Positions 45,672-54,876 of a DNA stretch of 64,000 nt are shown piece after piece. A program made the translations under genes and the position numbers. The DNA comes from Pseudomonas fluorescens (GTDB lineage Bacteria; Pseudomonadota; Gammaproteobacteria; Pseudomonadales; Pseudomonadaceae). The notes beneath the pieces were generated by a model. That model was not told the DNA's origin. It saw nothing but the letters and a program-made list of their open reading frames with translations, and did no database searches. Location of the stretch: assembly GCF_902498065.1 (NCBI RefSeq), contig NZ_CABVIR010000003.1:124001-188000 (forward strand). Reading direction: 5' to 3'. How positions within the stretch are numbered: position 1 is the first letter of the stretch; each line of letters begins with the position of its first letter.

Positions 45672-47189
45672 ATGTTCACTCAAGTGCCGCAGCCGCTGGT
45701 GTATGCCGAAGCCTTGCTGGCGCAGTTCGCCAGCCTGTCGCGGGCGGCGGACGGCGCTGCGCTGCTGGGTGACTTCGTGCGCGGGGTGGCGGAGCTCAGC
45801 GGGTGCGAGTTGACGCAGCTGTATCTGCTGGACGCGACCCACACGTGCCTGGGAATGAATGCCGAGTGCTTGAACGGCATTCTGCAACCGCGCGAATCGG
45901 CGAGCCTGCCGGCGGATTACAACGGTGAACAACTGCTGCAATTCGCCCTGTGCCAGAACCGTGTGGTGAGCCTCGGCGAACTGAGCGGCAGCCTGCACGA
46001 AACCAGCTTCCTGCCACCGCAGGCCACGCCCTGGCAGTCGCTGCTGTGCGTGCCGCTGGTCAATCAGCAGAAGGCTGTCGAAGGCTTGTTGCTGTGCGCC
46101 AGCCGCCGGCACATCGACCTGCAAGGCTTTGCCGATTCCCTCGGACAGCTGGGCTCGTTCGTACTTGGCCAACTGCATTTGCTGCACCGTCTGCGTCTGC
46201 CAACGGGTGATGCAAGACCGTTCAAAGCCAGCGTCCCGAACGCGAGTGGTTACGGCTTGATCGGCAAAAGCAAAGCCATGCGAGAAACCTGCTCGCTGAT
46301 CAGCAAAGTCCTGCACAGCCCGTACACCGTGCTGTTGCGCGGCGAAACCGGCACCGGCAAGGAAGTGGTTGCCCGCGCCATTCACGACTGCGGCCCACGC
46401 CGTTCCCAGGCGTTCATCGTGCAGAACTGTGCGGCGTTCCCCGAGAACCTGCTGGAAAGCGAGTTGTTCGGCTACCGCAAAGGTGCCTTCACCGGTGCTG
46501 ATCGCGACCGCGCCGGGCTGTTCGACGCGGCCAATGGCGGCACCTTGTTGCTCGATGAAATCGGCGACATGCCGTTGTCGCTGCAGGCCAAGTTGTTGCG
46601 CGTGTTGCAGGAAGGCGAGATCCGCCCGCTGGGCTCTAACGACACCCACAAGATCGACGTGCGCATCATCGCCGCGACGCACCGGGATTTGTCGGTACTG
46701 GTCAGCGAAGGCAAATTCCGCGAGGACTTGTACTACCGGCTCGCGCAATTTCCGATCGAGTTGCCGGCGCTGCGTCAGCGCGAAGGCGACATCCTCGATC
46801 TGGCCCGGCATTTCGCCGACAAGGCCTGTTCGTTCTTGCAACGGGATGCGGTGCGTTGGTCCGATGCGGCACTGGATCACCTGTCCGGTTATGCGTTCCC
46901 CGGCAACGTGCGCGAACTCAAAGGCCTGGTCGAACGCGCGGTACTGCTGTGCGAGGGCGGCGAGTTGCTGGCCGAACATTTCTCCCTGCGCATGGAAGCC
47001 ATGCCGGAAGACAGCAGCCTGAACCTGCGTGAACGCCTGGAGCGGGTCGAACGCAGTCTGCTGCTCGATTGCCTGCGCAAAAACGACGGCAACCAGACCC
47101 TCTCCGCCCGCGAACTCGGCCTGCCACGCCGCACGCTGCTGTACCGCCTCGGGCGCCTGAACATCCATTACGGTGACTTCGATGGCTAG
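45672..47189 (+). CDS. sfa2: Sigma-54-dependent transcriptional activator Sfa (VasH-like)
   Basis: 505 residues. An N-terminal GAF-like region (about 15-175) precedes the AAA+ domain, with Walker A GETGTGKE (224-231), the sigma-54 contact loop GAFTGA (271-276) and Walker B GGTLLLDEIGDM (289-300). The C-terminal Fis-type HTH has NQTLSARELGLPRRTLLYRL. The start at 45672 is chosen over a GTG at 45663 because AGG is then eight bases away. In HSI-II-like systems this activator drives sigma-54 promoters, often of distant hcp/vgrG genes. I saw no clear -24/-12 site in the window. Confidence 0.94.
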   Translation: MFTQVPQPLVYAEALLAQFASLSRAADGAALLGDFVRGVAELSGCELTQLYLLDATHTCLGMNAECLNGILQPRESASLPADYNGEQLLQFALCQNRVVSLGELSGSLHETSFLPPQATPWQSLLCVPLVNQQKAVEGLLLCASRRHIDLQGFADSLGQLGSFVLGQLHLLHRLRLPTGDARPFKASVPNASGYGLIGKSKAMRETCSLISKVLHSPYTVLLRGETGTGKEVVARAIHDCGPRRSQAFIVQNCAAFPENLLESELFGYRKGAFTGADRDRAGLFDAANGGTLLLDEIGDMPLSLQAKLLRVLQEGEIRPLGSNDTHKIDVRIIAATHRDLSVLVSEGKFREDLYYRLAQFPIELPALRQREGDILDLARHFADKACSFLQRDAVRWSDAALDHLSGYAFPGNVRELKGLVERAVLLCEGGELLAEHFSLRMEAMPEDSSLNLRERLERVERSLLLDCLRKNDGNQTLSARELGLPRRTLLYRLGRLNIHYGDFDG

Positions 47190-47226
47190 GCAACAGACCG
47201 CCGACTTCACCTCGTCTGCTTATTTC

Positions 47227-47251
47227 AGCGCCGCCCGAATGGACCGGCGCT
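47227..47251 (+). terminator. Hairpin between sfa and orfX
   Basis: AGCGCCG and CGGCGCT form a perfect 7-base stem around an 11-base loop, followed by a T-rich TTGTGCTTTGT. It could attenuate the operon between the machine/regulator half and the fha-tssJKLM half. Confidence 0.45.
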
Positions 47252-47282
47252 TTGTGCTTTGTCTACCTCTGGAGACCCTCTG

Positions 47283-47423
47283 ATGTCTGTTCGTCACTGG
47301 CAAGCCGTCTTGCTGACCCTCGTCGTTCTTTGCGGCCTCGGCGGCTGCAACGGCAATTACAAATTCAACGACAACACCTATCGCCCCTTGGGTGATCCGC
47401 AGGCGGTCAATCGCGGAAAGTGA
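47283..47423 (+). CDS. Tiny lipoprotein OrfX of the HSI-II-like operon
   Basis: 46 residues: MSVRHWQAVLLTLVVLCGLG then GC, a lipoprotein signal with lipobox GLGGC, leaving a mature peptide of only about 25 residues that contains NYKFNDNTYRPLGDPQAVNR. P. aeruginosa HSI-II has a small orfX at the same place between sfa2 and fha2; the match is by position and size. The function is not known to me. A GGAGACC lies upstream of the ATG. It precedes fha by 17 bases. Confidence 0.8.
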   Translation: MSVRHWQAVLLTLVVLCGLGGCNGNYKFNDNTYRPLGDPQAVNRGK

Positions 47424-47440
47424 CCGCAAGGAGTATCACC

Positions 47441-48637
47441 ATGGAACTGGTTTTCGAAATGCTCAACACCAAGCAATTCGTGCCCACGGAGTCGTGCCAG
47501 AAGACCTTCAAAGAGGCAGGTGGCGTGATTGGCCGGGGCGAGGATTGCGACTGGATCATCCCGGACCGCAAGCGTCACCTGTCCAACCACCACGCGATGA
47601 TCAGCTACCGCGAAGGCACGTTTTTCCTGACCGATACCAGCAGCAACGGTATTCAGGACAGCGAAAGCGGTGCACGCCTGCGCAAGGGCGAAGCAATTCG
47701 CATCGAACATGGCAGCGTCTACGTGCTGGGTGATTTCGAGATCCGTGCGCGAATGGTGCGCGACCCGGCAACCTTTGATGTGGAAGTCGGTCGCCCACAA
47801 GCAGCGGGCAGCACCATCCCGGATGACGCGTTCCTCGACCTCGATCCGCTGAACGCCCTTGATCAGCAAGAGCGCGTGTACTCGGAAATTGAAGAGCTGA
47901 TCACTCCGAGCACGACCATTGAGGACACTCGTCAACACGCCGACTACGCGCGCATCGACATGGAAAGCCTGATGGTCCCGGAGCTGATCGATGCCCCGGC
48001 CGAACCTTCGCCAGGCCCTGTGCCGAAAGCGCGTGAGCATCAAAGCGAAGGTTTCTGGGAGCACTTCGGCGCCGCATTGGGTGTGGACCTCAAAGGCCTC
48101 GACCATGATGCTCGCGAAGCCCTGGCGCTGAACGCTGCGCGCCTGCTCAAGCAAAGCGTCGGAGGTTTGCAGCAGAGCCTGCGCACCCGCAGCGAACTGA
48201 AAAACGAGCTGCGTCTGGCCCAGACCACCGTGCAAGGCACTAACAGAAACCCGCTGAAATCCGCCGTCGATGCCAGCGAAGCGCTGGGCATTTTGTTGCA
48301 GCCGAACAAACCGGGCCAGTTGCCGGCCGAGCAGTCGGTCTCCCGCGCGTTCCGCGATTTGCAGGCGCATCAGGTGGCCTTGCTGACCGCCAGCCGCGCC
48401 GCTGTTCGCGGCACGCTGGAGCACTTCGCGCCGCAGCAACTGACCCTGCGTTTCGAGCGAGATAACAAGCCGTTGCTGGCCACGTCCGGCAGCCGCTGGA
48501 GAGCCTACGGTCGTTATCACCAGGCCCTGCGTCAGGACGATGACTGGAGCGAGCGGCTGCTGGCTCGCGACTTCGCTCAGGCTTATGAAGAACAGATTCG
48601 CCTGATCTCCACCCTCTACACCGACCACCAAGGATGA
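47441..48637 (+). CDS. fha2: FHA-domain protein Fha, second system
   Basis: 398 residues from ATG 47441 (MELVFEMLNTKQFVPT), with AAGGAG upstream; seven more codons are open but lack a ribosome site. The FHA domain has IGRGEDCDWIIPDRKRHLSN, HHAMISYREGTFFLTDTSSN and GIQD (about 30-100). The C-terminal T6SS FHA-associated domain runs from about 190 to the end. It should bind phosphothreonine partners of the adjacent kinase/phosphatase pair. The ATG of tssJ overlaps its stop. Confidence 0.93.
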   Translation: MELVFEMLNTKQFVPTESCQKTFKEAGGVIGRGEDCDWIIPDRKRHLSNHHAMISYREGTFFLTDTSSNGIQDSESGARLRKGEAIRIEHGSVYVLGDFEIRARMVRDPATFDVEVGRPQAAGSTIPDDAFLDLDPLNALDQQERVYSEIEELITPSTTIEDTRQHADYARIDMESLMVPELIDAPAEPSPGPVPKAREHQSEGFWEHFGAALGVDLKGLDHDAREALALNAARLLKQSVGGLQQSLRTRSELKNELRLAQTTVQGTNRNPLKSAVDASEALGILLQPNKPGQLPAEQSVSRAFRDLQAHQVALLTASRAAVRGTLEHFAPQQLTLRFERDNKPLLATSGSRWRAYGRYHQALRQDDDWSERLLARDFAQAYEEQIRLISTLYTDHQG

Positions 48638-48642
48638 TGCGC

Positions 48643-49143
48643 ATGTCTCGCTGCTCGACCGCTTTTCTCAAGATGCTGACTGCGTTCGCGGTGCTGGTGC
48701 TGCTGGCCGGTTGCTCGTCGCTGTCGCCGTATTCCAAAGTGACCAAAGTCAACCTGAAGCTCACCGGCAGCGATCAACTGAACCCGGACCTCAACGGGCG
48801 TCCGTCGCCAATCGTCGTGCGTCTGTTCGAGCTCAAGCATCCGGTGACCTTCGAAAACGCCGACTTCTTCAGCCTCTACGAGCGCGCCAAGGAATCCCTG
48901 GCCCCAGACCTGGTGTCCAGCGAAGAACTGGAACTGCGTCCGGGTGAAACCCTCTCGCTCAAGCTCAGCGTGGAAGAGGGCAGCCGTTACGTCGGCATCC
49001 TCGCGGCCTACCGCGACCTGCCGGAAACCAAATGGCGCTTCACGGTGCAAGTCACGCCGGTGGAAGTCACCGAGGCTGACCTGACCCTAGACCAGGCCGG
49101 TATTCGCAACAGCAACGAAACGCTCGCCAAGGCGGATGACTGA
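48643..49143 (+). CDS. tssJ: T6SS outer-membrane lipoprotein TssJ, second system
   Basis: About 166 residues from ATG 48643 (MSRCSTAFLKMLTAF), with AGGA eight bases upstream; ATGs at 48634 and 48637 are alternatives. The signal ends VLLAGC and the mature part starts CSSLSPYSK. Family blocks are VTKVNLKLTGSDQLNPDLNG, SPIVVRLFELKHPVTFENAD and YVGILAAYRDLPETKWRF. It anchors the second TssLM complex to the outer membrane. tssK starts two bases later. Confidence 0.93.
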   Translation: MSRCSTAFLKMLTAFAVLVLLAGCSSLSPYSKVTKVNLKLTGSDQLNPDLNGRPSPIVVRLFELKHPVTFENADFFSLYERAKESLAPDLVSSEELELRPGETLSLKLSVEEGSRYVGILAAYRDLPETKWRFTVQVTPVEVTEADLTLDQAGIRNSNETLAKADD

Positions 49144-49145
49144 TC

Positions 49146-50477
49146 ATGAACTCCCATAAAGTCATTTGGCAGGAAGGCATGCTGCTGCGTCCGCAGCACT
49201 TCCAGCACAACGATCGTTACTACGACCACCAGTTGAAGACCCGCACCCAATTGCTGGGCAGCTGCATCTGGGGCTTCTTGAACCTGGACATCGATTTGCA
49301 GTTCCTCAACATGGGCAAATTGGTGATCAGCCAGGCCTCGGGGATTCTGCCGGACGGCAGCCTGTTCGAACTCGGCGGCAACACCGAGCCGCTGGCGCTG
49401 GATGTGCCGCCGAACACCGGCAACACGCCGATCTACCTGGTACTGCCACTGGTGACCGGTAACCACATCGAGTCGCGCCGTCCGGAGCAATCCGACGTGC
49501 TGGCGCGCTACACCGCGTACGAAGCCGAAGTGGCCGACTCCAACGCCGGCGACGACTCCGCCAGCCAGGTCAGCTGCGGTCGCCCGGACTTCAAGCTGTT
49601 GCTCGGCGAGCAGCAGAGCGATCAGGCCTACGTGAAGTTGAAGGTCTGCGACGTGCTCGACACTACGCCCGATGGCGTGATCAGCCTCGATCCGGACTTC
49701 GTGCCGACCTACATTCAGGCGCATTCGTCCAGCTACCTGCTGTCGTGCCTCAAAGAGGTGATCAGCATGCTCGGTCACCGTGGCGACACCATCGCCGAGC
49801 GCATCCGCTCCAACGGCAAGGTCGGTGGTGCAGAAGTCGGCGACTTCATGATGCTGCAACTGATCAACCGTACCGAGCTGCTGTTGCGTCACTACCTGGG
49901 TCTGGAGCAGGTTCACCCGGAAGCGTTGTACCGCACGCTGCTGACCATGCTTGGCGATCTGGCGACCTTCTCCAGCGACAGCAAACGCCCACGCCTGGAC
50001 AGCCATTACCAGCACAGCGACCAGGGCGCGAGTTTCCGCAAGCTGATGGAGGCGATTCGTCAGGTGCTGTCGATGGTGCTCGAACAGCACGCCATCGAAC
50101 TGGTCCTGCAAGCGCGTCAGTACGGGATCATCGTCTCGCCGTTGCACGACCACAAACTGCTGGGCACGGCCTCGTTCGTGCTCGCGGCCAGCGCCAACTG
50201 CGACTCCGAAGAACTGCGCCACCGCTTGCCGGCGCACCTCAAGGTCGGCCCGGTGGAACGCATCCGCCAACTGGTCAACCTGCACCTGCCGGGTATCAAG
50301 GTCAAACCGTTGCCGGTGGCCCCGCGGCAGATCGCGTTCCACTCCAACAAAACCTATTTCATCCTCGAACTCAGTTCCGAAGACCTGGCGCAACTGGAGC
50401 GCTCCGGCGGCTTCGCGTTCCACGTGTCCGGCGAATTCGCCGAGCTTGAACTGAAATTCTGGGCCATCAGGAACTGA
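49146..50477 (+). CDS. tssK: T6SS baseplate adaptor TssK, second system
   Basis: 443 residues starting MNSHKVIWQEGMLLRPQHFQ HNDRY, the conserved TssK N-terminus. Other blocks include GGAEVGDFMMLQLINRTELL, VHPEALYRTLLTMLGDLATF and the final GGFAFHVSGEFAELELKFWA. It connects baseplate and membrane complex of the second system. Confidence 0.97.
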   Translation: MNSHKVIWQEGMLLRPQHFQHNDRYYDHQLKTRTQLLGSCIWGFLNLDIDLQFLNMGKLVISQASGILPDGSLFELGGNTEPLALDVPPNTGNTPIYLVLPLVTGNHIESRRPEQSDVLARYTAYEAEVADSNAGDDSASQVSCGRPDFKLLLGEQQSDQAYVKLKVCDVLDTTPDGVISLDPDFVPTYIQAHSSSYLLSCLKEVISMLGHRGDTIAERIRSNGKVGGAEVGDFMMLQLINRTELLLRHYLGLEQVHPEALYRTLLTMLGDLATFSSDSKRPRLDSHYQHSDQGASFRKLMEAIRQVLSMVLEQHAIELVLQARQYGIIVSPLHDHKLLGTASFVLAASANCDSEELRHRLPAHLKVGPVERIRQLVNLHLPGIKVKPLPVAPRQIAFHSNKTYFILELSSEDLAQLERSGGFAFHVSGEFAELELKFWAIRN

Positions 50478-50482
50478 ACGAC

Positions 50483-51361
50483 ATGATCAAGGACACGGAA
50501 CACCATCAGGACGATAAAACCGTCTTGCTCGACCACCAGGGCCACGGCCCGGCGCAAAGTCCGCTGACCGATTTCGCGGCTCCGCCGCGCTTCGAACAAC
50601 TCAAAGAGCGGATGATCTACGCCGCACGTCTGGGGCCCGCGGAGTCCTTCAACATCAGCCTCAATACGCTGGTGGCTGCTGGCTCCAACCTGTTGTCGGA
50701 AGTGGTGCGGCTCAAGCACAGCACCATCCCTGATGACCTGTATGCGCTCAAAGATCGGCTGACGGCTGCGCTGAAAATGTTTGAAGCGCGCGCACAGCAC
50801 GACGGCTGCGAAAGCGGCCAGGTGATGACTGCACGGTACCTGCTTTGCACCGTGGTCGACGAAGCCGTCGTGACCACACCATGGGGCAATGAAAGCGAGT
50901 GGTCGCAGATGAGCCTGCTCAGCAGCTTCCACAACGAAACCTCCGGCGGCGAGAAGTTCTTTCAGCTGCTGGATCTGGTGTCGAAAAACCCGGTCAAGCA
51001 CCTGCCGATTCTAGAGCTGATGTACCTGTGCCTGTCCCTTGGTTTCGAAGGCAAGTACCGCGTGAAAGCGCGCGGCATGCTCGAACTCGAAGGCATCCGC
51101 GATGCCTTGTATCGGCAGATTCGTCAGCTGCGCGGCGACGTACCTCGCGAACTCTCTCCGCATTGGGAAGGCTTGAACGATCAGCGCCGCAGTCTGGTGC
51201 GCATCGTGCCGGCGTGGATGGTGGTGTTGTTCACCGTGGTTTGCCTGGTGGTGATGTATTCGGGTTTCGCCTGGGTCTTGGGCGAGCAGCGCGACACCGT
51301 TCTGCAACCTTATCAGCCGCTGGATCCAGCCGCAGTCGCAGCCGTAAACAGGGACGTGTGA
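50483..51361 (+). CDS. tssL: T6SS inner-membrane protein TssL, short form, second system
   Basis: 292 residues: the DotU domain (YLLCTVVDEAVVTTPWGNES; FHNETSGGEKFFQLLDLVSK; YLCLSLGFEGKYRVKARGM) and one C-terminal membrane segment (about 240-262). There is no OmpA-like peptidoglycan-binding extension, in contrast to TssL of the first cluster. The stop overlaps the tssM ATG by one base. Confidence 0.95.
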   Translation: MIKDTEHHQDDKTVLLDHQGHGPAQSPLTDFAAPPRFEQLKERMIYAARLGPAESFNISLNTLVAAGSNLLSEVVRLKHSTIPDDLYALKDRLTAALKMFEARAQHDGCESGQVMTARYLLCTVVDEAVVTTPWGNESEWSQMSLLSSFHNETSGGEKFFQLLDLVSKNPVKHLPILELMYLCLSLGFEGKYRVKARGMLELEGIRDALYRQIRQLRGDVPRELSPHWEGLNDQRRSLVRIVPAWMVVLFTVVCLVVMYSGFAWVLGEQRDTVLQPYQPLDPAAVAAVNRDV

Positions 51362-54300
51362 TGAAAAAGTTTTTCAAGAAAGTCGGCGTGTTCGTGTGCC
51401 AGACCTGGGTCTGGACCTTGCTGCTGGTGCTGTTCGCCGCGCTGCTGGTGTGGTTCGTCGGGCCGCTGCTGGCGGTCAATGACTACAAGTTCTGGGAAGG
51501 TTCGACTTCCCGCCTGCTGACCATCAGTGTGCTGTTCCTGATCTGGGGCCTGACCATGGTCTTCGTCAGCTGGCGCGCTGGCGTGCGTAAAAAAGCCGTC
51601 GAAGACACCGAAGACGGTGAGGACCGTATCCGCCGTGAAGAGCAGATCGACGAAGCGCAGAAAGAGTTGAAAGAGCGCTTCAAGGACGCCCTGAAAACCC
51701 TGAAGACCTCGAGCCTGTATCGCGGCCGCAGCGAACGCTGGCGCAGTGATTTGCCGTGGTACTTGCTGATCGGCCCGCAGGGCAGCGGCAAGACCAGCCT
51801 GCTGGACTTTTCGGGCCTTGAGTTTCCGATCAACAAAATCGACCGCAAACTGACCCGCGACACCCTCGGCACCCGTCATTGCGACTGGTATTTTGCCGAC
51901 CACGGTGTGCTGATTGATACCGCCGGGCGTTACCTGACCCAGCCGGATGCCGAAGTCGACGGCAGCGCCTGGAGCACCTTGCTTGATCTTCTTTGCAAGC
52001 GTCGTCGCAATCGTCCGCTAAACGGCGTGCTGGTGGCTATTGAAGTGGAAACCCTGCTATGCGCCGACGAGAAAGCCCTCGCGCTTCTGGGCCGGCAGGT
52101 GCGCACCCGTCTGCAAGAAGTGCATCAGAAACTCCACATCGATGTGCCGATTTATCTGGTGCTGAGCAAGGCTGACCAGTTGCTCGGCTTCGATGAGTTT
52201 TTCGATCAGTTGACCCGCGAAGAAAGCGATCAGGTGCTCGGCACCAGCTTCCGCAAAGAGCAGAGCGGCACCGACGTCACCGTGCTGCGCGCCGAATTCG
52301 AAGAGCTGCTGCGTCGCCTCAACAGCCAGGTGATCATGCGCATGCACCAGGAGCGCGACACCCAGCGCCGTGGCCGCATCCTCGACTTCCCGCATCAACT
52401 GGGACAGATCGGCGAGCGCCTGTGTCTGTTCGTGGACATGGCGTTCACCGGCAATCGCTACCAGCGTGCCAGCCAGTTACGCGGTTTCTACCTGACCAGC
52501 GCACCGCACTTGACCCAGGAAATGGATGAGACCACCGCCGCCATCGGCGCCAATCTGGGCGTGAAGGCCGGCATGCTGCCGACCTTGCGCAGTGGCCGTT
52601 CGCGGTTCATTCATCACTTGCTCAGCCGGGTGATTTTCCCCGAGGCCGATCTGGCCGGGTTGGATAAGCGTGAACGCAGCCGCATCCACTGGGGCCAGCG
52701 CGCGTTGTACGTCGGTGCGTTGGCAACGTTGGGCCTGTTCGGTCTGTTGTGGGCGGGCGGATTCTCGGCCAACTACGAACGTCTGGAAAGTCTGCGCAAC
52801 CTGGCGCAAACCTGGACGCAACAACGCTCGCCCCTGACTGCGCGTGATGATTCGATGGCGGTGCTCAAGCCCCTCGACACCCGCTACGCGGCGACTCAGG
52901 TGTTCCCGAAAAAAGGTGACGTGAGCTACCACGAGCGTGGCGGTCTGTACCAGGGCGGAGACGTCAATCCAGTGGTCAAGGAGGCCTACGCGCGGGAGCT
53001 CGAAGCGCAGTTGCTACCGAAGGTCGCGACCCTGCTGGAAGGGCAGGTCCGCGCCAATATGAAGGATCGCGAGCGCCTGCTCAACAGCCTGCGCGCGTAC
53101 CTGATGCTGAACATGAAAGATCGGCGCGACGGCCCATGGCTCATGGATTGGGTCGCTACCGAATGGTCCCTGCATTACGCCGGTAACACCGCGGTGCAGA
53201 ACGGTCTGAACACGCACTTCGAGCGTTTGCTCAAGCAGCCGTTTATTTACCCGCTGAACGATCAACTGGTGGCTCAGGCGCGTCAGGTCTTGCGTAGCGA
53301 GTCGCTGGCCAACGTGGTTTACCGGATGCTGCGCGAGCAGGCCCGTAACCTGCCGGACTATCGCCTGAGCCAACACCTGGTCCCGCAAGGTGCGCTGTTT
53401 GTCGGCACCGATTACGTGATCCCGGGCTTCTACACCAAACAGGGTTATCAGCAGTATTTCTCCGTGCAGAGCAGTGCGCTGGTCACCGATATCCTGCGTG
53501 ACAACTGGGTGCTGGGCGAAGGCGCGGGCATCAGCGCCATGGACTTGCGTCGCCTGATGGTCGAACTGGAGCAACTGTACTTCCGCGACTACGCCAATTT
53601 CTGGGGCGAAGCGGTCGGCCAGGTGGCTCTGCCACCGATAAACGATGCGGGCGAGGGCGCCGGGCAACTGGCGGGCCTGACCTCGGCCAACTCGCCGGTG
53701 CTGCAATTGCTGGTGCAAGTGCGTGAGAACACCCATTTCCCCGTCGTCGCCGACAGGGCCGATGACGCCCCAGCGTCGGCTGAAAAACTGGGCGGCAAGC
53801 TCGGCCAACTGGCCGCGGCGGCTGCGGACGAAGCATCGGCTATGGCGAAGAACCTGCCCGACACCGCAAAGAAATCCCTGCAACGCCGCTTCGAGCCGCT
53901 GCACCGCTTGCTGGATGAAAACAACGGCCCTGCCGCTGATTTGACCCCGGCGCTGACGGCGCTCAACGAACTGCAAATGCAACTGTCGAGCCTTGCGCGT
54001 TCCAGTGCGCCTGAGCAGGCCGCGTTCGAAATGGCCAAGACCCGCATGAGCGGCCAGCGTGACGCGCTGAGCAACCTGCGCAATGCCTCGAACCGTCTGC
54101 CGCGCCCGGTCAGCGTGTGGTTCAACGTGCTGGCCGAAGACACTTGGCGGCTGGTGCTCAACGATTCCTACCAATACCTGAACCAGCGTTATCAAAGCGA
54201 GCTGTACAGCTTCTACGGCAAGGCAATCAACAAGCGTTACCCGTTCAGCGCCCACAGCACCAGCGACGTGGCGATCAGCGACTTCCGCGAGTTCTTCAAG

Positions 54301-54876
54301 GCGCAGGGCATTGCTGATCGGTTCTTCGATACCTACATGCGCCCGTTCGTGAGTGGCGATCCGGGCAACTACCGACTTCGCCGCATTGACGGTCACAGCA
54401 TGCCGATCTCCAAGGTCTACCTCGACCAGATGGCCGCGGCACGAGTGATCCGCCAGAGCTTCTTCTCGATCAACCCGGCGGAACCGCAAGTGCAGTTCAA
54501 ACTGGAGCCGTACACCCTTGACCCGGCCGTCAGCCGTTCCGAGTTCAGGTTCGGCGACAAGACCATCGAATACCGTCACGGCCCGATTGTGCCGGTGTCG
54601 TTCAATTGGCCGACCGACGCTGAAGACGGGCGCACCAGTCTGGTGATGGACAAGATGGCGGGCCGCCCGATCGGTATCGAGAAGAACTCCGGCCCGTGGT
54701 CGCTGTTCCGCCTGTTCGACCTGATGCAGACCGAGTACCTCAGCGGTCGCGACGTGCTGGTATTGAAAGCCGATGTGGGTGGCCTGCGCGCCAACTACTT
54801 GCTGACCAGCCAGCGCACGCCGAGCCCGTTCGACATGGGCGTGCTGCGCACCTTCCGTATGCCGGTGCAGCTCTGA
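51361..54876 (+). CDS. tssM: T6SS inner-membrane complex protein TssM (IcmF), second system
   Basis: 1171 residues from ATG 51361 (MKKFFKKVGVFVCQTW). A longer in-frame extension runs back into tssL and is not real. Two membrane segments (about 15-37 and 52-70) are followed by the cytoplasmic domain, with Walker A GPQGSGKT (138-145) and VLIDTAGRYLTQPDAE. A third membrane segment lies near residue 455-470 (RALYVGALATLGLFGLLWAG), and a large periplasmic domain follows. It bridges TssL and TssJ. The stop overlaps the next ATG. Confidence 0.96.
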   Translation: MKKFFKKVGVFVCQTWVWTLLLVLFAALLVWFVGPLLAVNDYKFWEGSTSRLLTISVLFLIWGLTMVFVSWRAGVRKKAVEDTEDGEDRIRREEQIDEAQKELKERFKDALKTLKTSSLYRGRSERWRSDLPWYLLIGPQGSGKTSLLDFSGLEFPINKIDRKLTRDTLGTRHCDWYFADHGVLIDTAGRYLTQPDAEVDGSAWSTLLDLLCKRRRNRPLNGVLVAIEVETLLCADEKALALLGRQVRTRLQEVHQKLHIDVPIYLVLSKADQLLGFDEFFDQLTREESDQVLGTSFRKEQSGTDVTVLRAEFEELLRRLNSQVIMRMHQERDTQRRGRILDFPHQLGQIGERLCLFVDMAFTGNRYQRASQLRGFYLTSAPHLTQEMDETTAAIGANLGVKAGMLPTLRSGRSRFIHHLLSRVIFPEADLAGLDKRERSRIHWGQRALYVGALATLGLFGLLWAGGFSANYERLESLRNLAQTWTQQRSPLTARDDSMAVLKPLDTRYAATQVFPKKGDVSYHERGGLYQGGDVNPVVKEAYARELEAQLLPKVATLLEGQVRANMKDRERLLNSLRAYLMLNMKDRRDGPWLMDWVATEWSLHYAGNTAVQNGLNTHFERLLKQPFIYPLNDQLVAQARQVLRSESLANVVYRMLREQARNLPDYRLSQHLVPQGALFVGTDYVIPGFYTKQGYQQYFSVQSSALVTDILRDNWVLGEGAGISAMDLRRLMVELEQLYFRDYANFWGEAVGQVALPPINDAGEGAGQLAGLTSANSPVLQLLVQVRENTHFPVVADRADDAPASAEKLGGKLGQLAAAAADEASAMAKNLPDTAKKSLQRRFEPLHRLLDENNGPAADLTPALTALNELQMQLSSLARSSAPEQAAFEMAKTRMSGQRDALSNLRNASNRLPRPVSVWFNVLAEDTWRLVLNDSYQYLNQRYQSELYSFYGKAINKRYPFSAHSTSDVAISDFREFFKAQGIADRFFDTYMRPFVSGDPGNYRLRRIDGHSMPISKVYLDQMAAARVIRQSFFSINPAEPQVQFKLEPYTLDPAVSRSEFRFGDKTIEYRHGPIVPVSFNWPTDAEDGRTSLVMDKMAGRPIGIEKNSGPWSLFRLFDLMQTEYLSGRDVLVLKADVGGLRANYLLTSQRTPSPFDMGVLRTFRMPVQL

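Noticed and set aside
50899..51360. An extended TssM start within tssL
   Set aside because: The added residues are a shadow of tssL; the ATG at 51361 gives the typical TssM N-terminus and overlaps the tssL stop by one base.
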